NCBI RefSeq assembly: GCF_019890675.1 | Contig: NZ_JAIOAA010000007.1 | Location: 124,001 to 188,000 of the forward strand | Origin: Micromonospora sp. PLK6-60 | GTDB lineage: Bacteria > Actinomycetota > Actinomycetes > Mycobacteriales > Micromonosporaceae | DNA length: 64,000 bases | Direction of reading: 5' to 3' | Shown: piece by piece, positions 56,886 to 64,000 of the stretch | Layout: every line of letters begins with the position of its first letter | Numbering within the stretch: the stretch's first letter is position 1 | Position numbers and translations under genes: made by a program | Notes under the pieces: model-generated | The model's input: the letters and a program-made list of their open reading frames with translations, nothing else | What the model was told of the DNA's origin: nothing | Database searches by the model: none

Positions 56886-58676
56886 TCAGCGGTTGGTGTG
56901 GTCGCGGAACCCGCGGCCGCTCTTGCGGCCGAGGTAGCCGGCGGTGACCAGGTGCTCCAGCAGCGGCGCCGGGGCGAAGCCGGGCTCCCGCAGCTCCAGG
57001 TAGAGCTCGCGCTGGATGGCCAGCGAGACGTCCAGGCCGACCACGTCGAGCAGCTCGAACGGGCCCATCGGGTAGCCGCAGCCGAGCTTCATCGCGTGGT
57101 CGATGTCGTCGGCGGTGGAGTAGCTGGCCTCCAGCATCTTCACCGCGTCGTTCAGGTACGGGAAGAGCAGCGCGTTGACGATGAAGCCGGACCGGTCGCC
57201 GCAGACCACGCCGGTCTTGCCCAGCGTGGCGCAGACCGCGCGGGCGGTGGCGGTGGTCTCCGCCGAGGTACGGATCGTGCGGACCACCTCGACCAGCGGC
57301 ATCACCGGCGCCGGGTTGAAGAAGTGCAGGCCGACCACGTCGGCGGGGCGCTGGGTGGCCATCGCCACGTCGATCACCGGCAGCGACGAGGTGGTGGTGG
57401 CCAGCACGACGCCCGGCTTGCAGATCTCGTCGAGGCTGGCGAACAGGGCCTTCTTGACGCTCAGCTCCTCGATCACCGCCTCGACCACCAGGTCCACGTC
57501 GGCCAGGTGCTCCAGGGTCGCCGACCAGGTGATCCGGCCGAGCGCGGCGTCCCGGTCGGCCTCGCTGAGCTTGCCCCGCACCACGCCCTTGTTGAGCGAG
57601 GTCTTGACCGCCTCGCAGACCTTGGCGGACTTCTCCGCGCCCCGGGTCACCGAGATCACCTCGTACCCGGCCTTGGCGAAGACCTCGATGATGCCGGTGG
57701 CCATGGTCCCGGAGCCGACCACGCCGACCTTCGCGATGGCCCGGCTGCCGTCGGCGAGCGCGGCGTCCGTGGCCAGCGGCGTCCACTCGTCGGGTACGAC
57801 CTTCGGCGAGCCTGGCCGCTCGTAGGTGTAGAAGCCGCGGCCGGACTTCCGGCCGCGCAGCCCGGCGGTGACCATCTGCTTGAGCAGTGGGGCCGGGGCG
57901 TGCCGGCGGTCCCGCCCGCCGCGCCGGTACATGGTGTCCAGGATCTCGTACGCGGTGTCCAGGCCGATCAGGTCCATCAGGGCGAGCGGGCCCATCGGCA
58001 GCCCGCAGCCGAGCTTCATGGCGGCGTCGATGTCCTCGCGGCTGGCGTACTTCGCCTCGAACATCCCGACGGCGTGGTTGAGGTAGCCGAAGAGCAGCGC
58101 GTTGGCGATGAAGCCGGCCCGGTCGCTGATGGTGACGTCGACCTTGCCGAGCCGGGCGCAGAGCGCCTCCACGTCGGCCACCACCTCGGCGGAGGTGACC
58201 ACCGTGCGGACCACCTCGACCAGCTTCATCACCGGGGCCGGGTTGAAGAAGTGGATGCCGATGACCTGGTTCGGCCGGGCGGTGGCGACCGAGATCTCGG
58301 TGACGCTCAGTGACGAGGTGTTGGTGGCCAGGATCGCCTCGGGCTTGCAGACCCGGTCCAGCTCGGCGAAGATCCGCTGCTTCAGGTCCAGGTGCTCGGG
58401 CACCGCCTCGATCACCAGGTCGACGGCGCGCAGCGCGTCCAGCCCCACCTGGAAGTCGACCCGGGCGTGCAGGGCGTCCCGGTCGGCCTCGGCGAGCTTG
58501 CCCTTGGCGACCGCCCGGTCGGTCGAGCCCTTGAGGGTGGCCCGGCCGCGCTCCAGGGCGGCGTCGGAGATCTCCACCGCCACCACGTCGATGCCGTTGC
58601 GGGCGAAGACCTCGACGATGCCGGCACCCATGGTGCCCAGCCCCACCACACCCACGCTGGTGAACTCGCGCGCCAC
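56886..58676 (-). CDS. 3-hydroxyacyl-CoA dehydrogenase, tandem double module
   Basis: About 596 residues from GTG 58676 with GGGGAGG upstream (ATG 58715 has none). Two complete 3HCDH modules in tandem, each with an NAD site: 'VGVVGLGTMGAGIVEVFAR' (module 1) and 'VGVVGSGTMATGIIEVFAK' (module 2), and each with the catalytic-domain signature 'DRAGFIANALLFGYLN' / 'DRSGFIVNALLFPYLN' and 'AMKLGCG(L/Y)PMGP'. It oxidises (3S)-hydroxybutyryl-CoA to acetoacetyl-CoA or the reverse, linking the thiolase (45890) and ccr (47935). Most bacterial homologues have one module; two fused copies suggest internal duplication. Confidence 0.93.
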   Translation of the reverse strand: MAREFTSVGVVGLGTMGAGIVEVFARNGIDVVAVEISDAALERGRATLKGSTDRAVAKGKLAEADRDALHARVDFQVGLDALRAVDLVIEAVPEHLDLKQRIFAELDRVCKPEAILATNTSSLSVTEISVATARPNQVIGIHFFNPAPVMKLVEVVRTVVTSAEVVADVEALCARLGKVDVTISDRAGFIANALLFGYLNHAVGMFEAKYASREDIDAAMKLGCGLPMGPLALMDLIGLDTAYEILDTMYRRGGRDRRHAPAPLLKQMVTAGLRGRKSGRGFYTYERPGSPKVVPDEWTPLATDAALADGSRAIAKVGVVGSGTMATGIIEVFAKAGYEVISVTRGAEKSAKVCEAVKTSLNKGVVRGKLSEADRDAALGRITWSATLEHLADVDLVVEAVIEELSVKKALFASLDEICKPGVVLATTTSSLPVIDVAMATQRPADVVGLHFFNPAPVMPLVEVVRTIRTSAETTATARAVCATLGKTGVVCGDRSGFIVNALLFPYLNDAVKMLEASYSTADDIDHAMKLGCGYPMGPFELLDVVGLDVSLAIQRELYLELREPGFAPAPLLEHLVTAGYLGRKSGRGFRDHTNR

Positions 58677-58840
58677 GACCGGCCTCCCCCTGCTCGACTG
58701 CGCCGCTGCCGACATGAACGGCCGCTAAGGTTATGCGCCGGAGTCTGCCACGTGACGCTGTGTTGTCGAGAAGCCGTGGGATATTTCACGAGCGCGACGG
58801 CGGCCCGGGTGCCCTCGCCAGCGGGCAGCCCGGCCCGCGC

Positions 58841-59308
58841 TCAGGGGTGGGCGTCCGCGGGCGCGGGCGCCGACCGGGTCGGCTCGTCGTGCACCGGTCG
58901 GCGCGGCGCCGGCGGCACGGGCAGCGGCACCGTCATCCGCTGGCCCTGCGGCCCGGCGTCGAAGCGGAACCCGACCGGGTCGGTCCGCGCCACCCCCGGG
59001 TCGGAGAAGCGCAGCTCGCTGCGGCCCATCCGGACCACGTCCCCGTCGGCGAGCCACTCCGTCCCGGTGATCCGCCGGTCGTTGAGCCAGGTGCCGTTGG
59101 TCGAACCCAGGTCGACCAGGGACACGCCGTCGTCGGTCACCTGGACGGCGGCGTGCCGCCGACTCAGGTGCGGATCCTGCAGCACGATGTCGGCGATCGC
59201 GGCCGCCCGGCCGATCACCTGCTGGACCCGGCTGAGCCGGAAGCTCGTCCCGCGCATCGGTCCGTCGGCCACTCGTAAGGTCGGTATCAGTTCCGGATGA
59301 TCCTGCAT
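58841..59308 (-). CDS. FHA-domain protein
   Basis: About 155 residues from ATG 59308 (GGGGAG upstream; GTG 59329 also possible). One FHA domain: 'IGRAAAIADIVLQDPHLSRRHAAVQV' (GR and SRRH) and 'LVDLGSTNGTWLND' (the STNGT phosphothreonine-binding loop). A Pro-rich C-terminal tail follows. FHA proteins in actinobacteria read phospho-Thr signals from PknA/B-type kinases. The gene stands alone, divergent from the aldehyde dehydrogenase. Confidence 0.9.
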   Translation of the reverse strand: MQDHPELIPTLRVADGPMRGTSFRLSRVQQVIGRAAAIADIVLQDPHLSRRHAAVQVTDDGVSLVDLGSTNGTWLNDRRITGTEWLADGDVVRMGRSELRFSDPGVARTDPVGFRFDAGPQGQRMTVPLPVPPAPRRPVHDEPTRSAPAPADAHP

Positions 59309-59556
59309 GGACAGCCAGCTCCCCACCACCGTCGTCCGCGATCAGCCTGCCACCTCACCGTAGTCGGCTGCTCCACCTGCCGGTCACCCCCCGGACTACC
59401 AGCGGTCAGCTTCCGGTCACCGAACCGGCCGGTCGCCACCGCCGGCGACCGGGCGGATGCCGCGGTCGAGCCGGCCCGCCCGGTGCGGCGGCGACGCCGC
59501 CCGGCCGGCCGCGCCGACCCCTACCGGCCGGTAATGCCCGGGTCTAGACTGCGGCC

Positions 59557-61056
59557 ATGACGGCTGTTCATGTTCCCGGCACCCCGGCGATCGAGGACGG
59601 CCAGCTGGTCTCGACCAGCCCGGCCACCGGCGTCGAGGCCGGCCGGGTGCCGGTCACCGACCCGTCCGAGGTCGCCGCCGCGGTCGAGCGGGCGCGGGCG
59701 GCCGGCGCCTGGTGGGCCGGGCTCGGCTTCGCCGGCCGGCGGGAGCGGCTGCTGCGCTGGCGGTCCCTGCTGGCCCGGCGGATCGAACGGCTCGCCCAAC
59801 TGGTCCACGACGAGGGCGGCAAGCCGGTGCCCGACGCGATCGTCGAGATCGCCACCGCGATCGAGCACATCGACTGGGCGGCCCGCAACGCGGGACGGGT
59901 GCTCGGCCCCCGCCGGGTCCGCTCCCGGCTGATCGTCGCCGAGTTCTCCGGCCACCTGGAATACCAGCCGTACGGGGTGGTCGGCGTGATCGGCCCGTGG
60001 AACTATCCGGTCTTCACCCCGGTCGGCTCGGCCGCGTACGCGCTGGCCGCCGGCAACGCGGTGGTCTTCAAGCCCAGCGAGTACACCCCGGCGGCCGGCC
60101 AGTGGCTGGTCGACAGCTTCGCCGAGGCGGTGCCGGAGCATCCGGTCCTCAGCGCCGTGCACGGGCTGGGTGACGTCGGGGCGGCGCTGTGCCGCTCGGG
60201 CGTGGACAAGGTGGCGTTCACCGGCTCGACGGCCACCGCGAAGAAGGTGATGGCCGCCTGCGCCGAGTCGTTGACCCCGGTGCTGCTGGAGGCCGGCGGC
60301 AAGGACGCCATGATCGTCGACAGCGACGCCGACCTGGACGCCGCGGCGGACGCGTGCGTCTGGGGCGCGCTGACCAACGCCGGGCAGACCTGCATCGGCA
60401 TCGAGCGGGTGTACGCGGTCGAGCCGGTCTTCGACGCGTTCGTCGGCAAGGTGGTCGAGCGGGCCGGCCGGTTGACGGTGGGCGCCGACGGCGCCGACAT
60501 CGGGCCGATCACCATGCCGGCGCAACTCGACGTGATCCGCCGGCACATCGACGACGCGCTCGCCCGGGGCGGTCGCGCCGTGCTCGGCGGGGCGGACGCG
60601 GTGCGGCCGCCGTACGTGCACCCGACCGTGCTGGTCGACGTGCCCGCGGACTCGGCGGCGGTCCGCGAGGAGACCTTCGGGCCGACGCTTACCGTCAACC
60701 GGGTCCGCGACGCCGACGAGGCCGTACGCCTGGCCAACGCCCTCCCGTACGGCCTGGGGGGTTCGGTCTTCGGGCGGGAGCGGGCGGTGGCGATCGCCCG
60801 GCGGCTGCGCTCGGGCATGGCGTCGGTCAACTCGGCGCTCACCTTCGCCGGGATGTCCACCCTGCCGTTCGGCGGGGTGGGCGAGTCCGGCTTCGGCCGC
60901 ATCCACGGCGAGGACGGGCTGCGCGAGTTCGGCCGGCCCAAGGCGATCACCCGGCGCCGGGCCCGCTCGCTGCTGCCGTCGATGACCTTCGAGCGGACCC
61001 CGGGCGACGTGGCCCGCCTGGTCAAGGCCGTCAAGCTGATGTACGGCCGGCGCTGA
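59557..61056 (+). CDS. Aldehyde dehydrogenase (NAD(P)+-dependent)
   Basis: A 499-residue ALDH oxidising an aldehyde to an acid. 'VVGVIGPWNYPVFTP' (cofactor groove), 'VAFTGSTATAKKV', 'LLEAGGKDAMIV' (general-base Glu) and the catalytic Cys in 'NAGQTCIGIERVYAV' are present. The cofactor pattern and ELGGK-to-EAGGK change are typical of the medium-chain or retinal-like branch. Substrate unknown. Convergent with nucS, with a hairpin-rich gap between. Confidence 0.93.
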   Translation: MTAVHVPGTPAIEDGQLVSTSPATGVEAGRVPVTDPSEVAAAVERARAAGAWWAGLGFAGRRERLLRWRSLLARRIERLAQLVHDEGGKPVPDAIVEIATAIEHIDWAARNAGRVLGPRRVRSRLIVAEFSGHLEYQPYGVVGVIGPWNYPVFTPVGSAAYALAAGNAVVFKPSEYTPAAGQWLVDSFAEAVPEHPVLSAVHGLGDVGAALCRSGVDKVAFTGSTATAKKVMAACAESLTPVLLEAGGKDAMIVDSDADLDAAADACVWGALTNAGQTCIGIERVYAVEPVFDAFVGKVVERAGRLTVGADGADIGPITMPAQLDVIRRHIDDALARGGRAVLGGADAVRPPYVHPTVLVDVPADSAAVREETFGPTLTVNRVRDADEAVRLANALPYGLGGSVFGRERAVAIARRLRSGMASVNSALTFAGMSTLPFGGVGESGFGRIHGEDGLREFGRPKAITRRRARSLLPSMTFERTPGDVARLVKAVKLMYGRR

Positions 61057-61142
61057 GCCGGACGCGCCCAGGCCGGCGCGTTGCGAACGAGATCCCGGGC
61101 AGCGCGGACAGCCGACGCGCCGGGCGCGCCCGGGCCGGCGGC

Positions 61143-61802
61143 TCAGAAGAGCGTCAGCTCGTCGCGCTCGATGCCGCGCAGCTTGTCGTAGTCGACCACC
61201 ACGCAGCGGATGCCCCGGTCGGTGGCGAGCACCCGGGCCTGCGGCTTGATCTCCTGCGCCGCGAACACCCCGGTGACCGGGGCGAGCAACGGGTCCCGGT
61301 TCATCAGCTCCAGGTAGCGGGTGAGCTGCTCGACGCCGTCGATCTCGCCGCGCCGCTTCACCTCGACCGCTACCGCGCCGGCGGCGGCGTCCCGGCAGAG
61401 CAGGTCGACCGGGCCGATGGCCGTCATGTACTCCCGACGGACCAGGGTGTAGCCCTCGCCGAGCACGCCCGGGTTGGCCGCCAGCAGCTCCTGCAGGTGC
61501 GCCTCGACGCCGTCCTTGCGCAGCCCCGGGTCGACGCCCAGCTCGTACGAGGTGTCCTGGAAGACCTCCTCCAGGGTGATCCGCAGCTCCTCGCCGGCCT
61601 TGTTCACCACCCGCCAGACGCCGGGCGCCTCCTCCAGCCGACAGGGCGGGCTCATCCAGTTCAACGGCTTGTACGCCCGGTCGTCGGCGTGGATCGACAC
61701 CGACCCGTCCGCCTTCACCATCAACAGCCGGGTGGCCGGCGGCAGGTGGGCCGAGAGCCGTCCGACATAGTCCACCGAGCACTTCGCAATCACCAACCGC
61801 AC
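61143..61802 (-). CDS. nucS: Endonuclease NucS/EndoMS
   Basis: About 219 residues from GTG 61802, where the family's N-terminus ([15 protein letters not shown]) begins. It cleaves both strands at G-T, G-G and T-T mismatches and provides mismatch repair in MutS/MutL-lacking actinobacteria. N-terminal domain '[19 protein letters not shown]'; C-terminal RecB-like nuclease with 'GPVDLLCRD' and '[19 protein letters not shown]' (D-x-ExK). Divergent from the DUF4126 gene across 71 bp. No mutS or mutL is seen in this window. Confidence 0.96.
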   Translation of the reverse strand: MRLVIAKCSVDYVGRLSAHLPPATRLLMVKADGSVSIHADDRAYKPLNWMSPPCRLEEAPGVWRVVNKAGEELRITLEEVFQDTSYELGVDPGLRKDGVEAHLQELLAANPGVLGEGYTLVRREYMTAIGPVDLLCRDAAAGAVAVEVKRRGEIDGVEQLTRYLELMNRDPLLAPVTGVFAAQEIKPQARVLATDRGIRCVVVDYDKLRGIERDELTLF

Positions 61803-61873
61803 CCGACGAGGGTAGCCGAGGGGCCGGCCGGCGCCGACGAGCGGCACTGGCGCGCCGGTGCGATCCTGAGATC

Positions 61874-62491
61874 GTGCTCGAAGTCCTCACCGGTTCCGGC
61901 CTGGCCGCCTCGGCCGGGCTGAACGCCTACATCCCCCTGCTCCTGATGGGCCTGCTGGCCCGCTTCACCGACCTGGTGGACCTGCCGAAGGGTTGGCAGT
62001 GGCTCGGCAACGGCTGGGTGATCGTGATCCTCGCCGCGCTGCTGGCCATCGAGGTGGTCGCCGACAAGGTGCCCGTCGTCGACCATGTCAACGACGTGGT
62101 GCAGACCGTGGTCCGGCCGACCGCCGGCGGCCTGGCCTTCGGCGCAGGGTCGAGTTCGGAGACCGTCACGGTAAGCGACCCGGACACCTTCTTCTCCTCG
62201 CACCAGTGGGTCCCGGTGGTGGTCGGCGTGCTTATCGCGCTCGGGGTGCACCTGCTCAAGTCGGCCGCCCGGCCGGTCATCAACGCCACCACCGCCGGCA
62301 TCGGCGCGCCGGTGGCCAGCACCGCCGAGGACGCCACGAGCGTGGTGATGTCGGTGGTGGCGCTCCTGCTGCCGGTGCTGGTGCTGGTCTTCCTGGTCGG
62401 CCTGGTCGGCTTCCTCTTCTGGTTCCTGCGCCGGCGCAAGGACCGCCGCCGGGAGCGGGCGGCAGCCCGGGCCGCCGGCTTCCGGGTCTGA
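61874..62491 (+). CDS. DUF4126 membrane protein
   Basis: A 205-residue protein with about five membrane segments ('[16 protein letters not shown]', '[16 protein letters not shown]', '[17 protein letters not shown]', '[25 protein letters not shown]'), ending in an Arg/Lys-rich tail. The N-terminal [12 protein letters not shown] and KVPVVDH motifs are typical of DUF4126. No transport or enzyme activity is known. GTG start without a strong ribosome site, so it may be leaderless, divergent from nucS. Confidence 0.85.
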   Translation: MLEVLTGSGLAASAGLNAYIPLLLMGLLARFTDLVDLPKGWQWLGNGWVIVILAALLAIEVVADKVPVVDHVNDVVQTVVRPTAGGLAFGAGSSSETVTVSDPDTFFSSHQWVPVVVGVLIALGVHLLKSAARPVINATTAGIGAPVASTAEDATSVVMSVVALLLPVLVLVFLVGLVGFLFWFLRRRKDRRRERAAARAAGFRV

Positions 62492-62594
62492 CCCGAACGG
62501 CCGGTGGTCGCACCTCGGGGTGAGGGGCGTCTGAACGGCGGCGGGGAAAGGGTGCGAATGCCTAGGCTCGGGACAAAGCCTAGAGGAGGTCGCC

Positions 62595-62891
62595 GTGACC
62601 GCGTCGATGGAGATGCCCCGGGTGCAGGAGTGCGTGGCCACCTCCTGCGCCTACAACCAGACCAACGCCTGCCACGCCTTCGCCATCACCATCGGCAGCA
62701 GCGACCACGCGCACTGCCACACCTTCATCGACCTGCCGGTGCGCGGCGGCATCGAGACCCTGGTCGCCCAGGTGGGCGCCTGCCAGCGCGCCGACTGCCG
62801 GCACAACTCGGAGCTGGCGTGCCGGGCGCCGTCCATCCGGGTCGGCCCGGACAACGACGGCGCCGACTGCATGACCTACGCCGCCCGCTGA
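62595..62891 (+). CDS. Small Cys-rich protein with two DUF1540 modules
   Basis: A 98-residue protein with two repeats of C-x4-C-x7-C-x14/15-C: 'CVATSCAYNQTNACHA' ... 'CHTF' and 'CQRADCRHNSELACRA' ... 'CMTY'. The eight Cys suggest metal binding (zinc or iron). Start GTG with GAGGAGG. DUF1540 proteins are frequent in sporulating or differentiating Gram-positives; function unknown. Convergent with the mutase gene. Confidence 0.85.
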   Translation: MTASMEMPRVQECVATSCAYNQTNACHAFAITIGSSDHAHCHTFIDLPVRGGIETLVAQVGACQRADCRHNSELACRAPSIRVGPDNDGADCMTYAAR

Positions 62892-62923
62892 CCCACTCCG
62901 CGCCGGCCGACCCGCGCTGACCT

Positions 62924-62940
62924 GGCCGGCGACGCCGGCC
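62924..62940. terminator. Short perfect hairpin between convergent genes
   Basis: GGCCGGC-GAC-GCCGGCC lies in the 72-bp convergent gap between the DUF1540 and ethylmalonyl-CoA mutase genes. Confidence 0.5.
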
Positions 62941-62963
62941 GGCCCGGTCGCAGCGGACGAGGG

Positions 62964-64000
62964 TCAGGTCAGGTCGTTGGCCTCGCGGATGACGGTGACC
63001 AGGTCGTCGATGATGCCGGTCAGGGCGAAGTCGCGGGGGGTGAAGACCCGGGCCACCCCGGCGGCCCGCAGCGCGTCGGCGTCCGGGGCGGGGATGATCC
63101 CGCCGACCACCACCGGCAGGTCGGGCCGACCGGCGGCGCGCAGCCCGGCCAGCACCGCCGGCACGGCGGCCAGGTGCGAGCCGGAGAGCACCGAGAGGCC
63201 GACCAGGTCGACGTCCTCCTCCACGGCGGCGGCCACGATCTGCCCGGCGGTCAGCCGGATGCCCTGGTAGACCACCTCGAAGCCGGCGTCGCGGGCGCGT
63301 ACCGCGATCTGCTCGGCGCCGTTGGAGTGCCCGTCCAGGCCGGGCTTGCCGACCAGCAGCCGCAACCGGCCGCTGCCCAGCTCCCGGGCGGTGGCGGCGA
63401 CCCGTTCGCGGACCGCCGCGAGCCCGGCGTCCCCGGCGGACCCGGCCGCGCCGGCCAGCCCGGTCGGCGCCCGGTACTCGCCGAAGACCGCGCGCAGCGC
63501 CCCGGCCCACTCGCCGGTGGTCACCCCGGCCCGCACGCAGGCCAGGGTCGCCGGCATAAGGTTCGTCGTGGTCGCGGCGTCCGCGCGCAGCCGGTCCAGC
63601 GCGGCGTCCACGGCCGCCGCGTCCCGGCCGGCCCGCCACTGGCGTACGCCGGCCGTGGCGGCCGCCTCGACCGCCGGGTCCACCTGCTCGATCGCCTCGG
63701 CGCCGGCCGCGGTCAGCGGGGACGGCTCGGTCTCGGTGAACCGGTTGACGCCGACCACCACGTCGTCGCCGGCCTCCATCCGGCGGCGGCGCTCGGCCAG
63801 CGAGGCCACCAGGGCGCTCTTGAGGTAGCCGGTCTCCACGGCGGCCACCACGCCGCCCAGTTCCAGCACCTTGTCCAGCTCGGCGCGGGCCCCGGCCACG
63901 ATCCCCTCCACCAGGGCGGTCATCACGTGCGAGCCGTCGAACAGGTCCGGATATTCCAGCAGGTCCGACTCGTACGCCAGCACCTGCTGCATGCGCAGCG
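62964..64000 (-). CDS. ecm: Ethylmalonyl-CoA mutase, C-terminal part (cut by window edge)
   Basis: The frame continues beyond base 64000, so only the last ~345 residues are visible. The end of the mutase barrel ('YESDLLEYPDLFDGSHVMTALVEGIVAGARAELDKVLELGG' in part) is followed by a linker and the cobalamin-binding domain with DxHxxG ('GKPGLDGHSNGAEQIAVRARDAGFEVVYQGIRLT'; key residues D-G-H-S-N-G) and 'GLSVLSGSH'. The MeaA-type tail fits ethylmalonyl-CoA mutase rather than MCM. It needs adenosylcobalamin and the MeaB-type chaperone encoded at 44807. Confidence 0.9.
   Translation of the reverse strand, partial: LRMQQVLAYESDLLEYPDLFDGSHVMTALVEGIVAGARAELDKVLELGGVVAAVETGYLKSALVASLAERRRRMEAGDDVVVGVNRFTETEPSPLTAAGAEAIEQVDPAVEAAATAGVRQWRAGRDAAAVDAALDRLRADAATTTNLMPATLACVRAGVTTGEWAGALRAVFGEYRAPTGLAGAAGSAGDAGLAAVRERVAATARELGSGRLRLLVGKPGLDGHSNGAEQIAVRARDAGFEVVYQGIRLTAGQIVAAAVEEDVDLVGLSVLSGSHLAAVPAVLAGLRAAGRPDLPVVVGGIIPAPDADALRAAGVARVFTPRDFALTGIIDDLVTVIREANDLT

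Noticed and set aside
61057..61142. GC-rich inverted repeats between the aldehyde dehydrogenase and nucS genes
   Set aside because: Pairing is only partial and could be chance in 75% GC sequence. A terminator here is likely, but I could not define a clear stem.
1..64000. tRNA, rRNA, CRISPR arrays, transposases, integrase or phage genes
   Set aside because: I looked for cloverleaf-like segments, regularly spaced short repeats and recombinase motifs and found none I could support.

Overview
The window comes from a very GC-rich actinomycete, most likely a Micromonospora-type member of the Micromonosporaceae. Supporting this are the strong G/C third-position bias, many GTG starts, a complete 'conservon' (CvnABCD), the EndoMS nuclease NucS, a SigE-family ECF sigma factor, Scy/FilP-type coiled-coil proteins, a CebR-like box upstream of a cellulase, and dispersed palindromes carrying GTTAAC and GGGGCCCC. 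I see no tRNA, rRNA, CRISPR array, transposase or prophage genes. The window looks like chromosome with dense operons and a few repeat-rich intergenic gaps.

Layout. 1-4182: end of a MalFG-type sugar ABC transporter, a LacI regulator and a GH13 alpha-glucosidase. 4268-9773: MFS exporter, xylB, xylA and a divergent ROK regulator with a likely operator. 9854-14365: signalling block with a PAS/GAF/SpoIIE phosphatase coupled by a GTGA overlap to a cobalamin-binding protein carrying the light-sensor signature W-x9-E-H, then a MarR regulator and a second SpoIIE phosphatase. 14374-19030: sugar transferase, VWA lipoprotein-like protein and a beta-propeller lactonase. 19157-23174: conservon cvnD-C-B-A. 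23452-27750: two proteins sharing an unrecognised C-terminal domain, a sodium:solute symporter with a small membrane partner, and a small acidic protein. 28016-32317: secreted GH6 cellulase with CBM2, a KPE-repeat surface protein and a class F-like sortase. 32378-42247: giant NAD-glutamate dehydrogenase, penicillin-binding protein, arginase-family protein (GGDCS variant) and a thioredoxin-TPR protein.

42388-49290 and the right end hold short-chain acyl-CoA metabolism: icmA (isobutyryl-CoA mutase), meaB, acetoacetyl-CoA thiolase, methylmalonyl-CoA epimerase and ccr, followed later by a doubled 3-hydroxyacyl-CoA dehydrogenase (56886) and ethylmalonyl-CoA mutase (62964, cut by the window edge). 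Together these cover much of the ethylmalonyl-CoA pathway and supply extender units for polyketides. Between them lie two DivIVA/Scy-like coiled-coil proteins (49598-53277), a 640-bp gap with three repeat systems, a hydrolase, an ECF sigma/membrane-protein pair, an FHA protein, an aldehyde dehydrogenase, nucS and two small conserved proteins.

The two observations I rate highest are the stand-alone CarH-like cobalamin photosensor module translationally coupled to a SpoIIE phosphatase, and a 41-bp tandem triplication between the thiolase gene and meaB that builds two 14-codon mini-ORFs linked stop-to-start by GTGA overlaps.
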